Positions 25,506 through 34,639 of a stretch of 64,000 nt of DNA are shown here, in pieces. The position numbers and the translations under genes are program-made. The stretch is from Myxococcus xanthus (GTDB lineage Bacteria > Myxococcota > Myxococcia > Myxococcales > Myxococcaceae), in contig NZ_CP017174.1 of the NCBI RefSeq assembly GCF_006402735.1, positions 3,103,001 to 3,167,000 on the forward strand, in the 5' to 3' direction. The notes under the pieces are model-generated. The model did not search any database, had not been told where the DNA came from, and saw only the letters and a program-made list of their open reading frames with translations. Numbering within the stretch: position 1 is the stretch's first letter; each line of letters begins with the position of its first letter.

Positions 25506-26780
25506 ATGCGCCTGCCGGACTGGAGAGCCGCCGCGACATCGGGGCCGCCCATCCCCTCCATCGACGAAGTCGATTTCAGGGCGCTTTATTCGAAGACGAA
25601 GTACGTCGTGGAGACGGCGGACGGCTGGTCGCTGGTCATCACCCGCTACCGTCCGGTGAAGCAGCCTTTTCCGCAACCGTTGTTTGGTGAGCCCCTGCTG
25701 CTGGTGCACGGTTTCTCACAGAACCGGCACACCTGGACCAGCGGGCAGTTCGTCAAGAACCTGCTCTTCTTCGGGGTGGACATCCACATCCTGGAGCTGC
25801 GTGGCCATGGCAAGAGCTCCATCGCGTTCCAGAAGGAGCGCACCGAGCGCTTCAAGCGCCCCCTGCCGCCGGACATCGACTACGGCTGGGATATCGACAG
25901 CTACTTCCTCTACGACCTGCCAGCGGCTGTCTCCGGCGTGAAGCGCATCACCCGGCGCGAGCGCATCTTCTATTGCGGCCACTCCATGGGCGGGATGCTG
26001 GGCTACGGCTACGCCGGCATCCACAATGACTTCGAAGGCCTCATCACCATCGGCTCCCCGGCGGACCTGGGACGCGGCTTCATGCTGCTGCGCCTGCTGG
26101 CGCACGGCGCGCCCATGCTGGCCGGGATGATCGACCTGACGCTCGCCAGCCTCAACGTGGGCGGCAAGGTGGAGGGGGCGGGGCGCTCGCTGCTCGCGCG
26201 GGGCGTGGGCGTGTTGAACAAGGGCCTGGGACGCCGGCTGTCACCCCAAGCGCGGCGGACGCTGCGCTTCGACGCTGTTCCAGTGGACATCATCCTCAAG
26301 ACGCTGGAGCGACAGCTCGCGAAGGCCGAGGACTCACCGCTGTATCAACAGCTCACCACGCGGTTGAACCGTCTCATCAATCCGGAGCGGGTGAGCGCGG
26401 ATGACATCCGCTGGTTGCTCCGCGAAGGCGGGGAGCGGGAGCCGCGCCGGGTGCTGGAGCAGTTCGCGCGGTGGATTCGCCGGGGAGAGATGGTCTGCTA
26501 CCGCACCGGCTTCGACTTCAAGCGGGGCTTTGGTCGCATCGAGGTTCCCATGGCCATCATCTTCGGAGACCTGGACCCGCTGGCCTCGCTGGAGTCGACG
26601 CGCAGCGTGTATCGCGCCGCCAAGAGTGAGTATCTGCTCTGGCGTCCGGTGAAGGGGAACAGCCACATCGAGCTGACGATGGGGCATGACATCCGGCAGA
26701 TCTGCTACGACATCAAGAACCTCATCGAGTACGCGCGGACCCACCGGTATCGCTCGCCGAGCCTTCCGCGGCTCCGCTAG
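25506..26780 (+). CDS. Alpha/beta hydrolase (lipase/PHA-synthase-like)
   Basis: 424 residues, no signal peptide or clear membrane segment. Alpha/beta-hydrolase triad: nucleophile elbow GHSMGG with its serine near residue 161, an acid in IIFGDLDPLAS, and a histidine in GNSHIELTMGHD. LLVHGFSQNRHTW is the oxyanion-hole segment. A long insertion (about 190-320) forms a cap. The layout resembles gastric-lipase or PHA-synthase relatives. Ten bases after folC on the same strand, so possibly in its operon, though the function does not match. The substrate is unknown. Confidence 0.78.
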   Translation: MRLPDWRAAATSGPPIPSIDEVDFRALYSKTKYVVETADGWSLVITRYRPVKQPFPQPLFGEPLLLVHGFSQNRHTWTSGQFVKNLLFFGVDIHILELRGHGKSSIAFQKERTERFKRPLPPDIDYGWDIDSYFLYDLPAAVSGVKRITRRERIFYCGHSMGGMLGYGYAGIHNDFEGLITIGSPADLGRGFMLLRLLAHGAPMLAGMIDLTLASLNVGGKVEGAGRSLLARGVGVLNKGLGRRLSPQARRTLRFDAVPVDIILKTLERQLAKAEDSPLYQQLTTRLNRLINPERVSADDIRWLLREGGEREPRRVLEQFARWIRRGEMVCYRTGFDFKRGFGRIEVPMAIIFGDLDPLASLESTRSVYRAAKSEYLLWRPVKGNSHIELTMGHDIRQICYDIKNLIEYARTHRYRSPSLPRLR

Positions 26781-26861
26781 ACGCGTCTGGACGGAAAGTT
26801 GGAGGCACGTTGGTGCGTGATAGCCTCCACGCTCTTTTGTCAACGTGAAGGGGTGTGGTCG

Positions 26862-28283
26862 ATGAAGCCGTTTGCCGCGTGGCTGCTCGGTGTGGTGCTC
26901 GTGCCCTTCGTGGCGCTCGCGCAGGCGCCGGCCACGAACCTGAACACCATCACCGCGGTACAGGTGAACGGTGGGACGGTGACCATCTCCGGCTCGCAGA
27001 AGGCCAACTTCACCACGTTCACCATGACGGACCCGCCGCGGCTCGTCATCGACATCTCCGAGGCGGTCTTCTCCGACGTGCCCGAGGAGATCCAGGTGGG
27101 CAATGGCACGGTGACGGCCATCCGCACCGCCAGCTATGGCTCCGAGGCGTCCTCCATCGCTCGCGTGCTCATCGGTTACGAGCGCGAGGCGGAGGCGGAC
27201 ATCCAGGCCAATGGCAACCAGCTCGTCGTCCGCGTCGCGGGCGGCGGAGGCCCGGCCGTGGCGCAGGCGCCGGGCACCGAGCAGCCCCAGGCGGGAAGCA
27301 GCGCCGCGGATGCCGCCGCTGCCGCCGCGGCGGAGCGTCAGGCCCAGGAGAAGGCCGCCGCGGATGCCGCCGCCGCGGCTCGCGCCGAGCGTGAGGCCCA
27401 GGAGAAGGCCGCCGCGGATGCCGCCGCCGCCGCGAAGCGTGACGCGGAGGCCGATGCGAAGCGTCAGGAGGAGGCTCGGGCAGCCGTTCAGCGCCAGCAG
27501 GAGGAGCAGGCTCGGGCCGAGGCGGACCGCAAGCGCCAGGAGGAGGCTTCGCGTGCCTCGGCGCAGGCCGCCGCCGACGAGAAGCGGCGCCAGGAAGAGT
27601 CGGCGAAGGCGTCCGCTCAGGCCGCTGCGGAGGAGAAGCGGCGCCAGGAGGAGGTCGCGCAGTCCGCCGCCGACGAGCGCCGGGCCCAGCAGCAGGCCGC
27701 CGCCGAGGAGCAGGATCGGCGCAAGGCCGCGGCCCGGGCCGAGGCCGAGCAGCGGAAGGCCGCTCAGCAGTCCGCCGCCGAGGAGCGTCGTGCCGCCGCG
27801 CAGGCCGCGGCGGAGGAGCGCCGGGCCCAGCAGGAGGCCGCCGCCGAGGAGCGCCGTCAGCGTCAGGCCGAGGCTCGTGCGTCTCGGGAGAGCCGTCAGA
27901 AGCAGGCGGTGGAGCCCTCCCGGCCGAGCAGCTCCGGCTCGGAGGCCTCGGTGTCCTCGCGTCGCAAGACGCTGACGCTGGTGGGTTTCCAGCAGCAGTC
28001 GGGGGCCTCGCGCGTGTTCATCCGCACCAACGAGCCGGTCAGCTACTCCGTGTCGGAGCGGGGCCGCTCCGTGGTGCTGGAGCTGGAGAACACCCGCGTG
28101 GACGCCAGCAACAACACGCTGCCGCTGGACACGTCCTACTTCGCGACGCCGGTGCTCCGGGTGGACCCGAGCGCGTCCGGGCGGGATGTGCGCATCACCA
28201 TCCAGCTCCGGCAGTCCGCGCCGTTCCAGGCCCGCCAGGAGGGCAACGTCATTTCATTGGACTTCCAGCGTACAGGCCGGTGA
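26862..28283 (+). CDS. Exported AMIN-domain protein with central TolA-like coiled coil
   Basis: 473 residues. Signal peptide (PFAAWLLGVVLVPFVALAQA), then an AMIN domain (about 25-135; ITAVQVNGGTVTISGS). Next is a very long Ala/Glu/Gln/Arg-rich helix (about 150-350) built of repeats such as AAADAAAAA and AAAEERRAQQ, then a second AMIN-like beta domain (about 365-473). AMIN domains bind peptidoglycan or target proteins to the envelope (as in PilQ and AmiC). The helix should span the periplasm much as in TolA. ATG 26862 is preceded by GAAGGGG. It lies 47 bases before lptD, so an envelope-assembly role is plausible. Confidence 0.8.
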   Translation: MKPFAAWLLGVVLVPFVALAQAPATNLNTITAVQVNGGTVTISGSQKANFTTFTMTDPPRLVIDISEAVFSDVPEEIQVGNGTVTAIRTASYGSEASSIARVLIGYEREAEADIQANGNQLVVRVAGGGGPAVAQAPGTEQPQAGSSAADAAAAAAAERQAQEKAAADAAAAARAEREAQEKAAADAAAAAKRDAEADAKRQEEARAAVQRQQEEQARAEADRKRQEEASRASAQAAADEKRRQEESAKASAQAAAEEKRRQEEVAQSAADERRAQQQAAAEEQDRRKAAARAEAEQRKAAQQSAAEERRAAAQAAAEERRAQQEAAAEERRQRQAEARASRESRQKQAVEPSRPSSSGSEASVSSRRKTLTLVGFQQQSGASRVFIRTNEPVSYSVSERGRSVVLELENTRVDASNNTLPLDTSYFATPVLRVDPSASGRDVRITIQLRQSAPFQARQEGNVISLDFQRTGR

Positions 28284-28330
28284 AAAGGGCGGGCCGCTCG
28301 GCCTGGGCGCGGCATACCCTGCACCCCTGA

Positions 28331-30982
28331 ATGAGCTTCCTGGTTCCGCTCGCCGCCGCGCTGCTGGTCTCCACGTCGCAGGTGCCACTCGCCACCCCGC
28401 TGGCTCTGCCCAACGGTGAGACGGCGCAGCTGGCTGCGGACCTGGTCGTCTACGAAGCGGACACGAAGGTCGTCACCGCGCGCGGCAACGCCGTGCTGCG
28501 CACGGAGACGATGCAGCTTCGCGCCGACGAGGTGACGTACGACGAGGGGAACCAGCTCGTCACCGCCTCGGGCGGTGTCATGTTCGTGGGCCCCAGCGGC
28601 CTGGCCGCGGTCGCCGACACCGTGAAGATGGATGTGCGCACCTACGAGGCGAACCTCGAGGGCGGCCTCTTCATGCAGAAGCAGGGCGTTACGCAGGAGT
28701 CCCTGTTCACGGCGAAGACGCCCCAGGAGCTGCGGGCCATGGGGGAGACGCCCCTCCTCATGAGCGGCTCGCGCATCCGCCGGACGGGGGAGAACACCTT
28801 CCTCGTGGAGGACCTGGCCTTCACACCGTGCAACTGCAGCCCGGGGGAGCCCGGCTGGCGCATGGAGGCCTCGTCGGCCACCGTCATCCTGGGCGAGCGC
28901 GCCACGATGACGCTGCCCGTGGTGTACGTGAAGTCCGTGCCCGTGTTCGCGCTGCCGTGGCTCTACATGCCGCTGTCACAGCGGCGCACCGGCCTGCTGA
29001 TTCCCAAGCCCACCATCTCCGCGCTCAACGGCTTCTCCCTGGAGCAGCCCCTCTTCATCACGCTGGGGCCGAGCTACGACGTGACGCTCACGCCGGGGTA
29101 CTTCAGCGGCGGCACGGACGAAGTTCACCGGGTGCACAATGGTGCTACCAGTCTGGACGAGGACGTTCGTGAGCCTCGCTACCTGGGCGTGAAAGGACCC
29201 CGGTTGCTCACTGAGTTCCGCTATGCGCCCAGCGAGCGGACCCGGGGACGGGCCACGCTGGGGTTCCTCTACGACTTCCGGCCCATCCGAGACCCTCGTT
29301 CCGGCGCGTTCTTTCGGCGGACGGTGGACGGTATTGCCACGACGGAGTTCGTCGACGAGCGGCGAGGACTCCGGGGCGAGGCCTCCTGGCAGCACACCCA
29401 GGACATGGGGGGAGGGTGGCACAACCGGGTCGACGCCTCGTTCGTCTCCGATGGCTTCTACACCCGCGACCTCACGGCGGACCTGGTTACTCGCGAGTTC
29501 ACCTACCTGCGCAGCACGGGCACGGTGTTCCAGCGCCAGGACGACCTCTATGCGGGGCTCGACGTGGCGCTGCGCCAGGACATCCGGTGGGGGTACCGCT
29601 TCTTCCAGGACAACCGCGTCCCCGCGGCCACGGACCCAGCGCGCCCGGACCTGAAGGGCCCCACCACGTTCCAGCGCTTGCCGGCCATCACCCTGGCCCT
29701 GCCGGAGCGGCCCGTGCTGGGCGGAATCATGGGGGGCCTGTCGGTGCAGTACCTGCGGCTCGCGCCCCTGCGAGGCGGGTACGGCGACGAGGGCACCGAC
29801 GGCATCTTCCGGCCTGGGGGGGACTACCTCCCGTTCGGCTCCTCCGAGTGGCCGAAGCCCGTGGACACCACGCAGTCCGACGGCATCTTCAATTCGAACG
29901 ACCGTGAAGCCCGCGACCGGGTGGACTTCTTCCCCCGCCTGTCGACGTCCTTCGGCCTGGGCAGCCTGATGCGCGTGTCGCCCTCGCTGGGCCTGCGCCA
30001 GGACGTGTGGCTGGGCGAGGTGTCGGGCCGGACGTGGCAGCGGGGCTATCCCATCGCCGGGCTGCTGCTTGAAAGCCAGGTGGCGCGCGTCTTCGAGGGC
30101 CGTGAGACGAGCTTCCGCCATGCCATCACCCCTTCGCTGGAGCTGCGCTACGTGCCGGGCGGGTGGGGCCGGCTTCCCTCGGCCGGGGGCTCCAGGGAGG
30201 ACCTGGCCCGCCCCTATGACGAAGTGGACGCCGCGGTGCCGTTCCAGGCCGACGGCCGCACCCGGGGCTTTCTCCACGCGGTGCTCGCCGTGGACCAGAC
30301 GCTGCGCTTCAAGCTCGGCAACGACATCCGCGAGCCGCTGCGCCTGCGCATCGGACAGGGCTTCGACCTCACCCGGCACGTGCCCGCGGCGGGGAAGGTG
30401 GACGACCCGGGGCCCGTGCTGCGCGACACCTTCGCCCGCCTCAGCGCCACCGCTGGAATCTTCACGGCCGCGGGCACCGTTCGCTACGACCCCAACGCGG
30501 GCCGCATCTCCGGGCTCTCCGCGGAGGTGAACGTCGACAACGGCAAGGGGCACGCCGTGTACGCGCGCTTCGACGACCTGCTGTGGGCCGGGGGAGATGC
30601 GCTCAACCGCGGCGCGGATCCCCGTTCCGTGGGCCCAGATGTGCTCCGCCGCTCGCTGGATACCTTGGTAGGCGGACTATCCCGAGTAGAGCCCGGCTTC
30701 CCTCCGGCCGAACGGGCTCAAGCCCTCATCGCGGGTACGCGTTTGAAGCTCGGATTTGGGCTGGGAGTGCGGTACGAAGCAATTGTGCAACCGCTTTACC
30801 AGGATCTAGTAACTCAAGAAAATCGCCCTCTTGCGCAGCAGACATTCGGCCTCTCGTATGGGCCTGCATGCGACTGCTGGCGGGTAGAGGGGGTGGTGAC
30901 GTTGCGGCGAGAGTTGGGGCTGGAATTCTCCGGCATCAACCTCATCGTGGCGGATTTCGGATCCTTTGGTTCCGGAGGCTAG
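28331..30982 (+). CDS. lptD: LPS-assembly protein LptD (OstA/organic solvent tolerance family)
   Basis: 883 residues. Outer-membrane beta-barrel that inserts lipopolysaccharide delivered across the periplasm. The N-terminal signal is followed by an OstA/LptA-like beta-jellyroll (ADLVVYEADTKVVTARGNAV); the rest is barrel (LYMPLSQRRTGLLIPK is a family signature). Two cysteine pairs are visible, C167/C169 (PCNCSPGEPGW) and C847/C849 (ACDCW), matching the two disulfide partners known in LptD. Codon use is unusual at 30775-30832. LptE was not seen nearby. The ATG start gives the signal peptide directly. Confidence 0.87.
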   Translation: MSFLVPLAAALLVSTSQVPLATPLALPNGETAQLAADLVVYEADTKVVTARGNAVLRTETMQLRADEVTYDEGNQLVTASGGVMFVGPSGLAAVADTVKMDVRTYEANLEGGLFMQKQGVTQESLFTAKTPQELRAMGETPLLMSGSRIRRTGENTFLVEDLAFTPCNCSPGEPGWRMEASSATVILGERATMTLPVVYVKSVPVFALPWLYMPLSQRRTGLLIPKPTISALNGFSLEQPLFITLGPSYDVTLTPGYFSGGTDEVHRVHNGATSLDEDVREPRYLGVKGPRLLTEFRYAPSERTRGRATLGFLYDFRPIRDPRSGAFFRRTVDGIATTEFVDERRGLRGEASWQHTQDMGGGWHNRVDASFVSDGFYTRDLTADLVTREFTYLRSTGTVFQRQDDLYAGLDVALRQDIRWGYRFFQDNRVPAATDPARPDLKGPTTFQRLPAITLALPERPVLGGIMGGLSVQYLRLAPLRGGYGDEGTDGIFRPGGDYLPFGSSEWPKPVDTTQSDGIFNSNDREARDRVDFFPRLSTSFGLGSLMRVSPSLGLRQDVWLGEVSGRTWQRGYPIAGLLLESQVARVFEGRETSFRHAITPSLELRYVPGGWGRLPSAGGSREDLARPYDEVDAAVPFQADGRTRGFLHAVLAVDQTLRFKLGNDIREPLRLRIGQGFDLTRHVPAAGKVDDPGPVLRDTFARLSATAGIFTAAGTVRYDPNAGRISGLSAEVNVDNGKGHAVYARFDDLLWAGGDALNRGADPRSVGPDVLRRSLDTLVGGLSRVEPGFPPAERAQALIAGTRLKLGFGLGVRYEAIVQPLYQDLVTQENRPLAQQTFGLSYGPACDCWRVEGVVTLRRELGLEFSGINLIVADFGSFGSGG

Positions 30983-31041
30983 GAATCACCAGCGGTGGGT
31001 GGTGGTTCCTCCAACCCCGAAACAGCCAGGAGAAGTACTTC

Positions 31042-31392
31042 GTGTCGGACCTCGGAAAACGAATTGGGCAGCGCATCCGCGAGCTTCGGACACAGCGGCC
31101 GGAGCGCTGGACGCAGGAAGAGCTCGCGGAGCGGGCGCAGATCAGCGTGTCGTTCCTTTCCATGATCGAGCGTGGCGAGCGCGTCCCCCATGTGGAGACG
31201 CTGGCGGCCCTCGCCAACGCCCTGGGCGTGAGTCTGGGCGAGCTCTTCACGGGAACGGAGCAGACCCTTGCTCAGACGGAGGACCTCCTGCGGCCCCTGT
31301 CTGACTTCGCGCGCGCCCGTGGCCTCACCGCCCGGGACGTGGACCGTCTACTGGGTGTGGCCCGGGTGATGTTCAGCGGCACCGCCGCCTGA
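31042..31392 (+). CDS. XRE-family transcription regulator
   Basis: 116 residues. The helix-turn-helix occupies about residues 5-65 (WTQEELAERAQISVSFLSMI and ERGERVPHVETLAALANALG), a Cro/C1-type fold. A short C-terminal helix follows (TARDVDRLLGVARVMF). GTG 31042 is preceded by AGGAGAAG. It lies 59 bases after lptD on the same strand; a role in envelope regulation would be inference. No phage or toxin partner is seen next to it, so this is probably a chromosomal regulator rather than part of a mobile element. Confidence 0.85.
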   Translation: MSDLGKRIGQRIRELRTQRPERWTQEELAERAQISVSFLSMIERGERVPHVETLAALANALGVSLGELFTGTEQTLAQTEDLLRPLSDFARARGLTARDVDRLLGVARVMFSGTAA

Positions 31393-31438
31393 CGTGACCC
31401 CCTGGGATTCCAGGCCCTGGACGCAAGAGGGCTCCGGT

Positions 31439-31472
31439 CCACCTGTCCTGTCCTTGACTGGACGGTAGGTGG
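31439..31472 (+). other. Imperfect stem-loop between the XRE and lipoprotein genes
   Basis: CCACCT (31439-31444) pairs with AGGTGG (31467-31472), and inside it GTCC (31450-31453) pairs with GGAC (31460-31463). It is downstream of the XRE gene and about 80 bases before the next start. It could be a transcript end or a leader structure; no T run is present. Confidence 0.35.
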
Positions 31473-31552
31473 CCCGGGAAGATGCGGAAGATGCGCTGTG
31501 CGCTGCTCGCGTACAGCCCGCTTCCTTCATCGCCTTCAAGGAGTTTCCACTG

Positions 31553-33091
31553 ATGCGTCCGGGTCTGGCCCCGTGGGTGGCCTTCGCGAGCTTGCTGTTC
31601 GTTGCATGCTCGCCGTCGGCCCCCGCCACACTTGAATTCGTGGACCAGTCACCGGCTCAGCCGCGACTGGGAGAAATCACCACGCTGCGCTTCCGCGCGG
31701 TGGACTCCCGTGGCCAGCCGCAGGCCGGTACCCCGGTGTCCTTCACGCTGGAGTCCCCGGTTCCGGGCGTCGAGCTGTCGCCCACCGAGGGTGTCACCAA
31801 CACGGGTGACGGCATCGTGTCCGTGCAGATGACCGCGCGCGGCGGCCGGGTGGCCTCCGCCGTCGTCATCGCCACCGCCGGCACGGGTGCCGAGATGAAG
31901 CGGGCCGTCTCGCCGGTGGTCAGCTTCGCGGGCACCAACTCGAACTCCCGTCAGTTCACCTTCCAGTGCGGTTCGTTCTCCGGTAACGGCTCCGGTCTGC
32001 ACCACGCCGTTGGCGCCTGGGACGAGACGCGCGCCCTCATCGCGGGCGTGAAGGTCCGGTGCATCGCCCACGTGGGTGATCGTAACGGTGACGGCGTGGT
32101 GGGCGCCCAGGTGTCCTTCCTCACCGAGGCGGGCACCATCGGTCCCAGCGCCGTGTCCGTCACCGACGTGGTGGGCAACGCGGAGGTCCTCTACAAGACG
32201 TCCCTGCCGCTGCCGCAGGACGTGGAGCCGGGCATCTTCAGCTGGAATCCGCAGAAGGACGCGACCCACACGGGCGAGTACCTGGCGCCGCTGTGGATGC
32301 ACCCCTTCCTCTGGGACGAGAACCCCATTGCCGCCTACGGCAACGCCGCGCAGCCCCAGCAGGACCGTCCGGAGCCGCGCCGTCCGGACCCCATCCGCCC
32401 CGGCATCGTCCTCAACCCGCGTGACAACCTGGTCTCGCTGATCGCCATCACCAGCGGTGAGGAGGCCTTCGACGACCTCAACAACAACGGCGTCTGGGAC
32501 ACGGGCGAGCCGTTCGAGGACCTGACCGAGCCCTTCGTCGACAACAACGACAACGGCACGTGGGATCCGGGTGAGCGCTACGTGGACACCAACGGCGACG
32601 GCCGCTGGACGGGCAAGAATGGCCAGCACGACGCCAGCACGCTCATCTGGGTGCAGGAGCGCATCCTCTGGACGGGCATGCCCCACGGGCTGGACAAGGA
32701 CCAGACGCAGCGGCAGCTCGACCCGCCGCCCAACGCGCCGCCGCCGCTCATCAGCCACTTCGGCGGCATCTCGATTTCGTTCATCGTCTCCGACCCCTGG
32801 TACAACCGCATGGCGCAGAACAGCGGCAATGACGGTTGCAGTGGCGGCGCGTCCGGCCCCGTCACGGTGTCCCCGGCCAACACGGGCATCGCGTTGACCT
32901 ACCCGTCCTTCAACTTCGAGACGTACCTGGTCCGCGATGCGCACGAGCCGCCCACCGAAGGCCCCCCGCCGCCGGTCTTCAACCCTCCGGTTGATTGGCG
33001 GGTGACGCCCATCTGCAAGTACACCGCGGCACAGCTGGAGGGCCACGAGGCCATCGTCCAGGGGCCCGTCGTCCGGGGCACCGTGGAGTAA
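31553..33091 (+). CDS. Lipoprotein with Ig-like and Ca-binding-type repeats
   Basis: 512 residues. Signal peptide with lipobox LLFVACS (C19), so a membrane lipoprotein, likely surface or periplasmic. Residues about 30-120 and 145-215 look like bacterial Ig-like (Big_1) domains (GTPVSFTLESPVPGVELSPT). Residues about 315-360 contain Asp/Asn-rich DxDxDG-type loops (DDLNNNGVWDTGEPF, DNNDNGTWDPGERY, DTNGDGRW) expected to bind calcium. ATG 31553 is preceded by AAGGAG. Function unknown; adhesion or matrix binding is a reasonable guess. A single-gene unit. Confidence 0.75.
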   Translation: MRPGLAPWVAFASLLFVACSPSAPATLEFVDQSPAQPRLGEITTLRFRAVDSRGQPQAGTPVSFTLESPVPGVELSPTEGVTNTGDGIVSVQMTARGGRVASAVVIATAGTGAEMKRAVSPVVSFAGTNSNSRQFTFQCGSFSGNGSGLHHAVGAWDETRALIAGVKVRCIAHVGDRNGDGVVGAQVSFLTEAGTIGPSAVSVTDVVGNAEVLYKTSLPLPQDVEPGIFSWNPQKDATHTGEYLAPLWMHPFLWDENPIAAYGNAAQPQQDRPEPRRPDPIRPGIVLNPRDNLVSLIAITSGEEAFDDLNNNGVWDTGEPFEDLTEPFVDNNDNGTWDPGERYVDTNGDGRWTGKNGQHDASTLIWVQERILWTGMPHGLDKDQTQRQLDPPPNAPPPLISHFGGISISFIVSDPWYNRMAQNSGNDGCSGGASGPVTVSPANTGIALTYPSFNFETYLVRDAHEPPTEGPPPPVFNPPVDWRVTPICKYTAAQLEGHEAIVQGPVVRGTVE

Positions 33092-33200
33092 GTCGTCGTC
33101 GTTTCGCCGGGCGGGCCCACGAAGGCATTGACCCCAGGGCCCGCCCTCCGTAGGTTCTCCACTGGTTGACTGGCGAATCACCCGCCGGTGGAGGACAACC

Positions 33201-33902
33201 GTGGGTCAGCAGAGCAAGCCGGCGGCGGAGAGTGGCACGCGCGAAAGCGAGCGCCGCCGCACCATCCTCCGCGCGGCCATCGACGTGTTCGCGCGCAAGG
33301 GCTACCACGGCTGCCGCATCGCGGACGTGGCGAAAGAGGCCGGCGTCGCATACGGGCTCGTCTACCACTACTTCAAGAACAAGGATGAGCTGCTCGAGAC
33401 GGTGTTCGACACCGGCTGGAGCGGCTTCGTCACGCGCGTGCGCGCGGTGGTGGAGGGCGAAGGCTCGCTGGCGGAGAAGGTCCGCGGCATCGTCGAGGTG
33501 GCCTTCGAGGCCTACCGGGTGGACCCGCGCGCGGTGAAGGTGCTCATCCTGGAGATTGCGCGCAGTCCGGCGGGCTCGCGCATCAACCGGCAGACGGCCT
33601 TCGTGGATGCCATCCGGCTCAGCTCGGCGCTCTTCAACGCCGCGCAGGAGCGGGGCGAGCTGCGGCCGGGGTTGGACCCGCACCTGGCCTCCGCGCTCCT
33701 CTTCGGCAACATCGAAATGGCGCTCACCGCCTTCGTCGTGGGGCTGGCCGACGCGCGCGACCCCGACGCCCTGGAGCGGGCGAAGTCGCAGATTGCCGAC
33801 TCCTTCCTTTACGGCGTCCTCACGGGTGCCCAGGCAGCGGAGGTGTCCGAATGGAAGCCGGAGAAGTCCGCTACGAAGTCCAAGGCCCCCAAGCGCTCCT
33901 GA
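33201..33902 (+). CDS. TetR/AcrR-family transcription regulator
   Basis: 233 residues. The N-terminal HTH (about 15-65) has ILRAAIDVFARKGYHGCRIA and YHYFKNKDELLETVF, a clear TetR signature. The C-terminal ligand domain is helical, then an 18-residue Lys/Ser-rich tail. GTG 33201 follows GGAGG. Its last 52 bases are shared with the start of the crotonase gene in another frame, so the two are tightly coupled. It probably controls that gene and perhaps acyl-CoA-responsive genes, as in FadR/PsrA-like TetR proteins; this is inference. Confidence 0.88.
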   Translation: MGQQSKPAAESGTRESERRRTILRAAIDVFARKGYHGCRIADVAKEAGVAYGLVYHYFKNKDELLETVFDTGWSGFVTRVRAVVEGEGSLAEKVRGIVEVAFEAYRVDPRAVKVLILEIARSPAGSRINRQTAFVDAIRLSSALFNAAQERGELRPGLDPHLASALLFGNIEMALTAFVVGLADARDPDALERAKSQIADSFLYGVLTGAQAAEVSEWKPEKSATKSKAPKRS

Positions 33903-34633
33903 CCATTGACCGGCCCAAGGCCCGCAACGCCTTGTCCCCGGGCGTGGTGCGCGAGCTGATGGCCGCGCTGGAGCGGGCCGAATCCGACGCCGCGGTGCGC
34001 GTGGTGGTGCTGACGGGCGCCGGTGAGAAGGTCTTCTGCGCGGGCGGGGACCTGGGAACCATGGCTGGTGACGAGGGCTTCCTGTCCACGCACGAGGGCC
34101 GCCGTTCCTACGGGAAGCTGCTGGCGCGCTTCCAGGAACTGCGCAAGCCCACCGTGGCGCGCGTCAACGGGCACGCGCTGGCGGGAGGCCTGGGGCTGGT
34201 GCTCGCGTGTGATTTGGCCGTCGCCGTGGAGGGCGCGGACCTGGGCACGCCCGAAATCGACGTGGGCCTCTTCCCGATGATGATGATGGCGCTGCTCCAG
34301 CGTCACCTGGGCCGCAAGCGCGCGCTGGAGCTGGTGCTCACCGGAGACCGGCTGCCCGCGCGCGAGGCGCTGACGTTGGGGCTGCTCAACCGCGTGGTGC
34401 CGGCCGCGGAACTGGACGCCGCGGTGGGCGCGCTCGCGGGAAAGCTGGCGGGGAAGAGCCAGGCGGTGCTGGCGCTGGGGCGCCGTGCCTTCTTCACCGC
34501 CGAGGACCTGCCGCTGCCCGCCGCGCTGGAGTACCTGGCCTCGCAGCTGTCGCTGAACGTGCTGGCGGACGACGCGGGGGAGGGCATCTCCGCGTTCCTG
34601 GAGAAGCGTCCCCCGAAGTGGAACGACCGCTGA
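33851..34633 (+). CDS. Enoyl-CoA hydratase/isomerase family protein
   Basis: 260 residues, the normal length for crotonases. Signatures: LTIDRPKARNALSPG, oxyanion segment VFCAGGDLG, and GGLGLVLACDLAVA. Of the two catalytic glutamates of enoyl-CoA hydratase only the second is present (TPEIDVG); the first is Leu/Gly in GGLGLVLA. It is therefore more likely an isomerase, hydrolase or other crotonase activity than a classical hydratase. ATG 33851 overlaps the TetR gene by 52 bases. The regulator-enzyme pair suggests inducible fatty-acyl or aromatic-acyl-CoA metabolism. Confidence 0.87.
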   Translation: MEAGEVRYEVQGPQALLTIDRPKARNALSPGVVRELMAALERAESDAAVRVVVLTGAGEKVFCAGGDLGTMAGDEGFLSTHEGRRSYGKLLARFQELRKPTVARVNGHALAGGLGLVLACDLAVAVEGADLGTPEIDVGLFPMMMMALLQRHLGRKRALELVLTGDRLPAREALTLGLLNRVVPAAELDAAVGALAGKLAGKSQAVLALGRRAFFTAEDLPLPAALEYLASQLSLNVLADDAGEGISAFLEKRPPKWNDR

Positions 34634-34639
34634 CGCCGG

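Noticed and set aside
26799-26861. Upstream start of the AMIN protein
   Set aside because: It would hide the signal peptide; ATG 26862 has a good ribosome-binding site.
27300-27900. Tandem DNA repeats in the AMIN gene as a CRISPR-like or satellite array
   Set aside because: The repeats are codon-phased Ala/Glu/Arg coding for a helix; there are no spacers.
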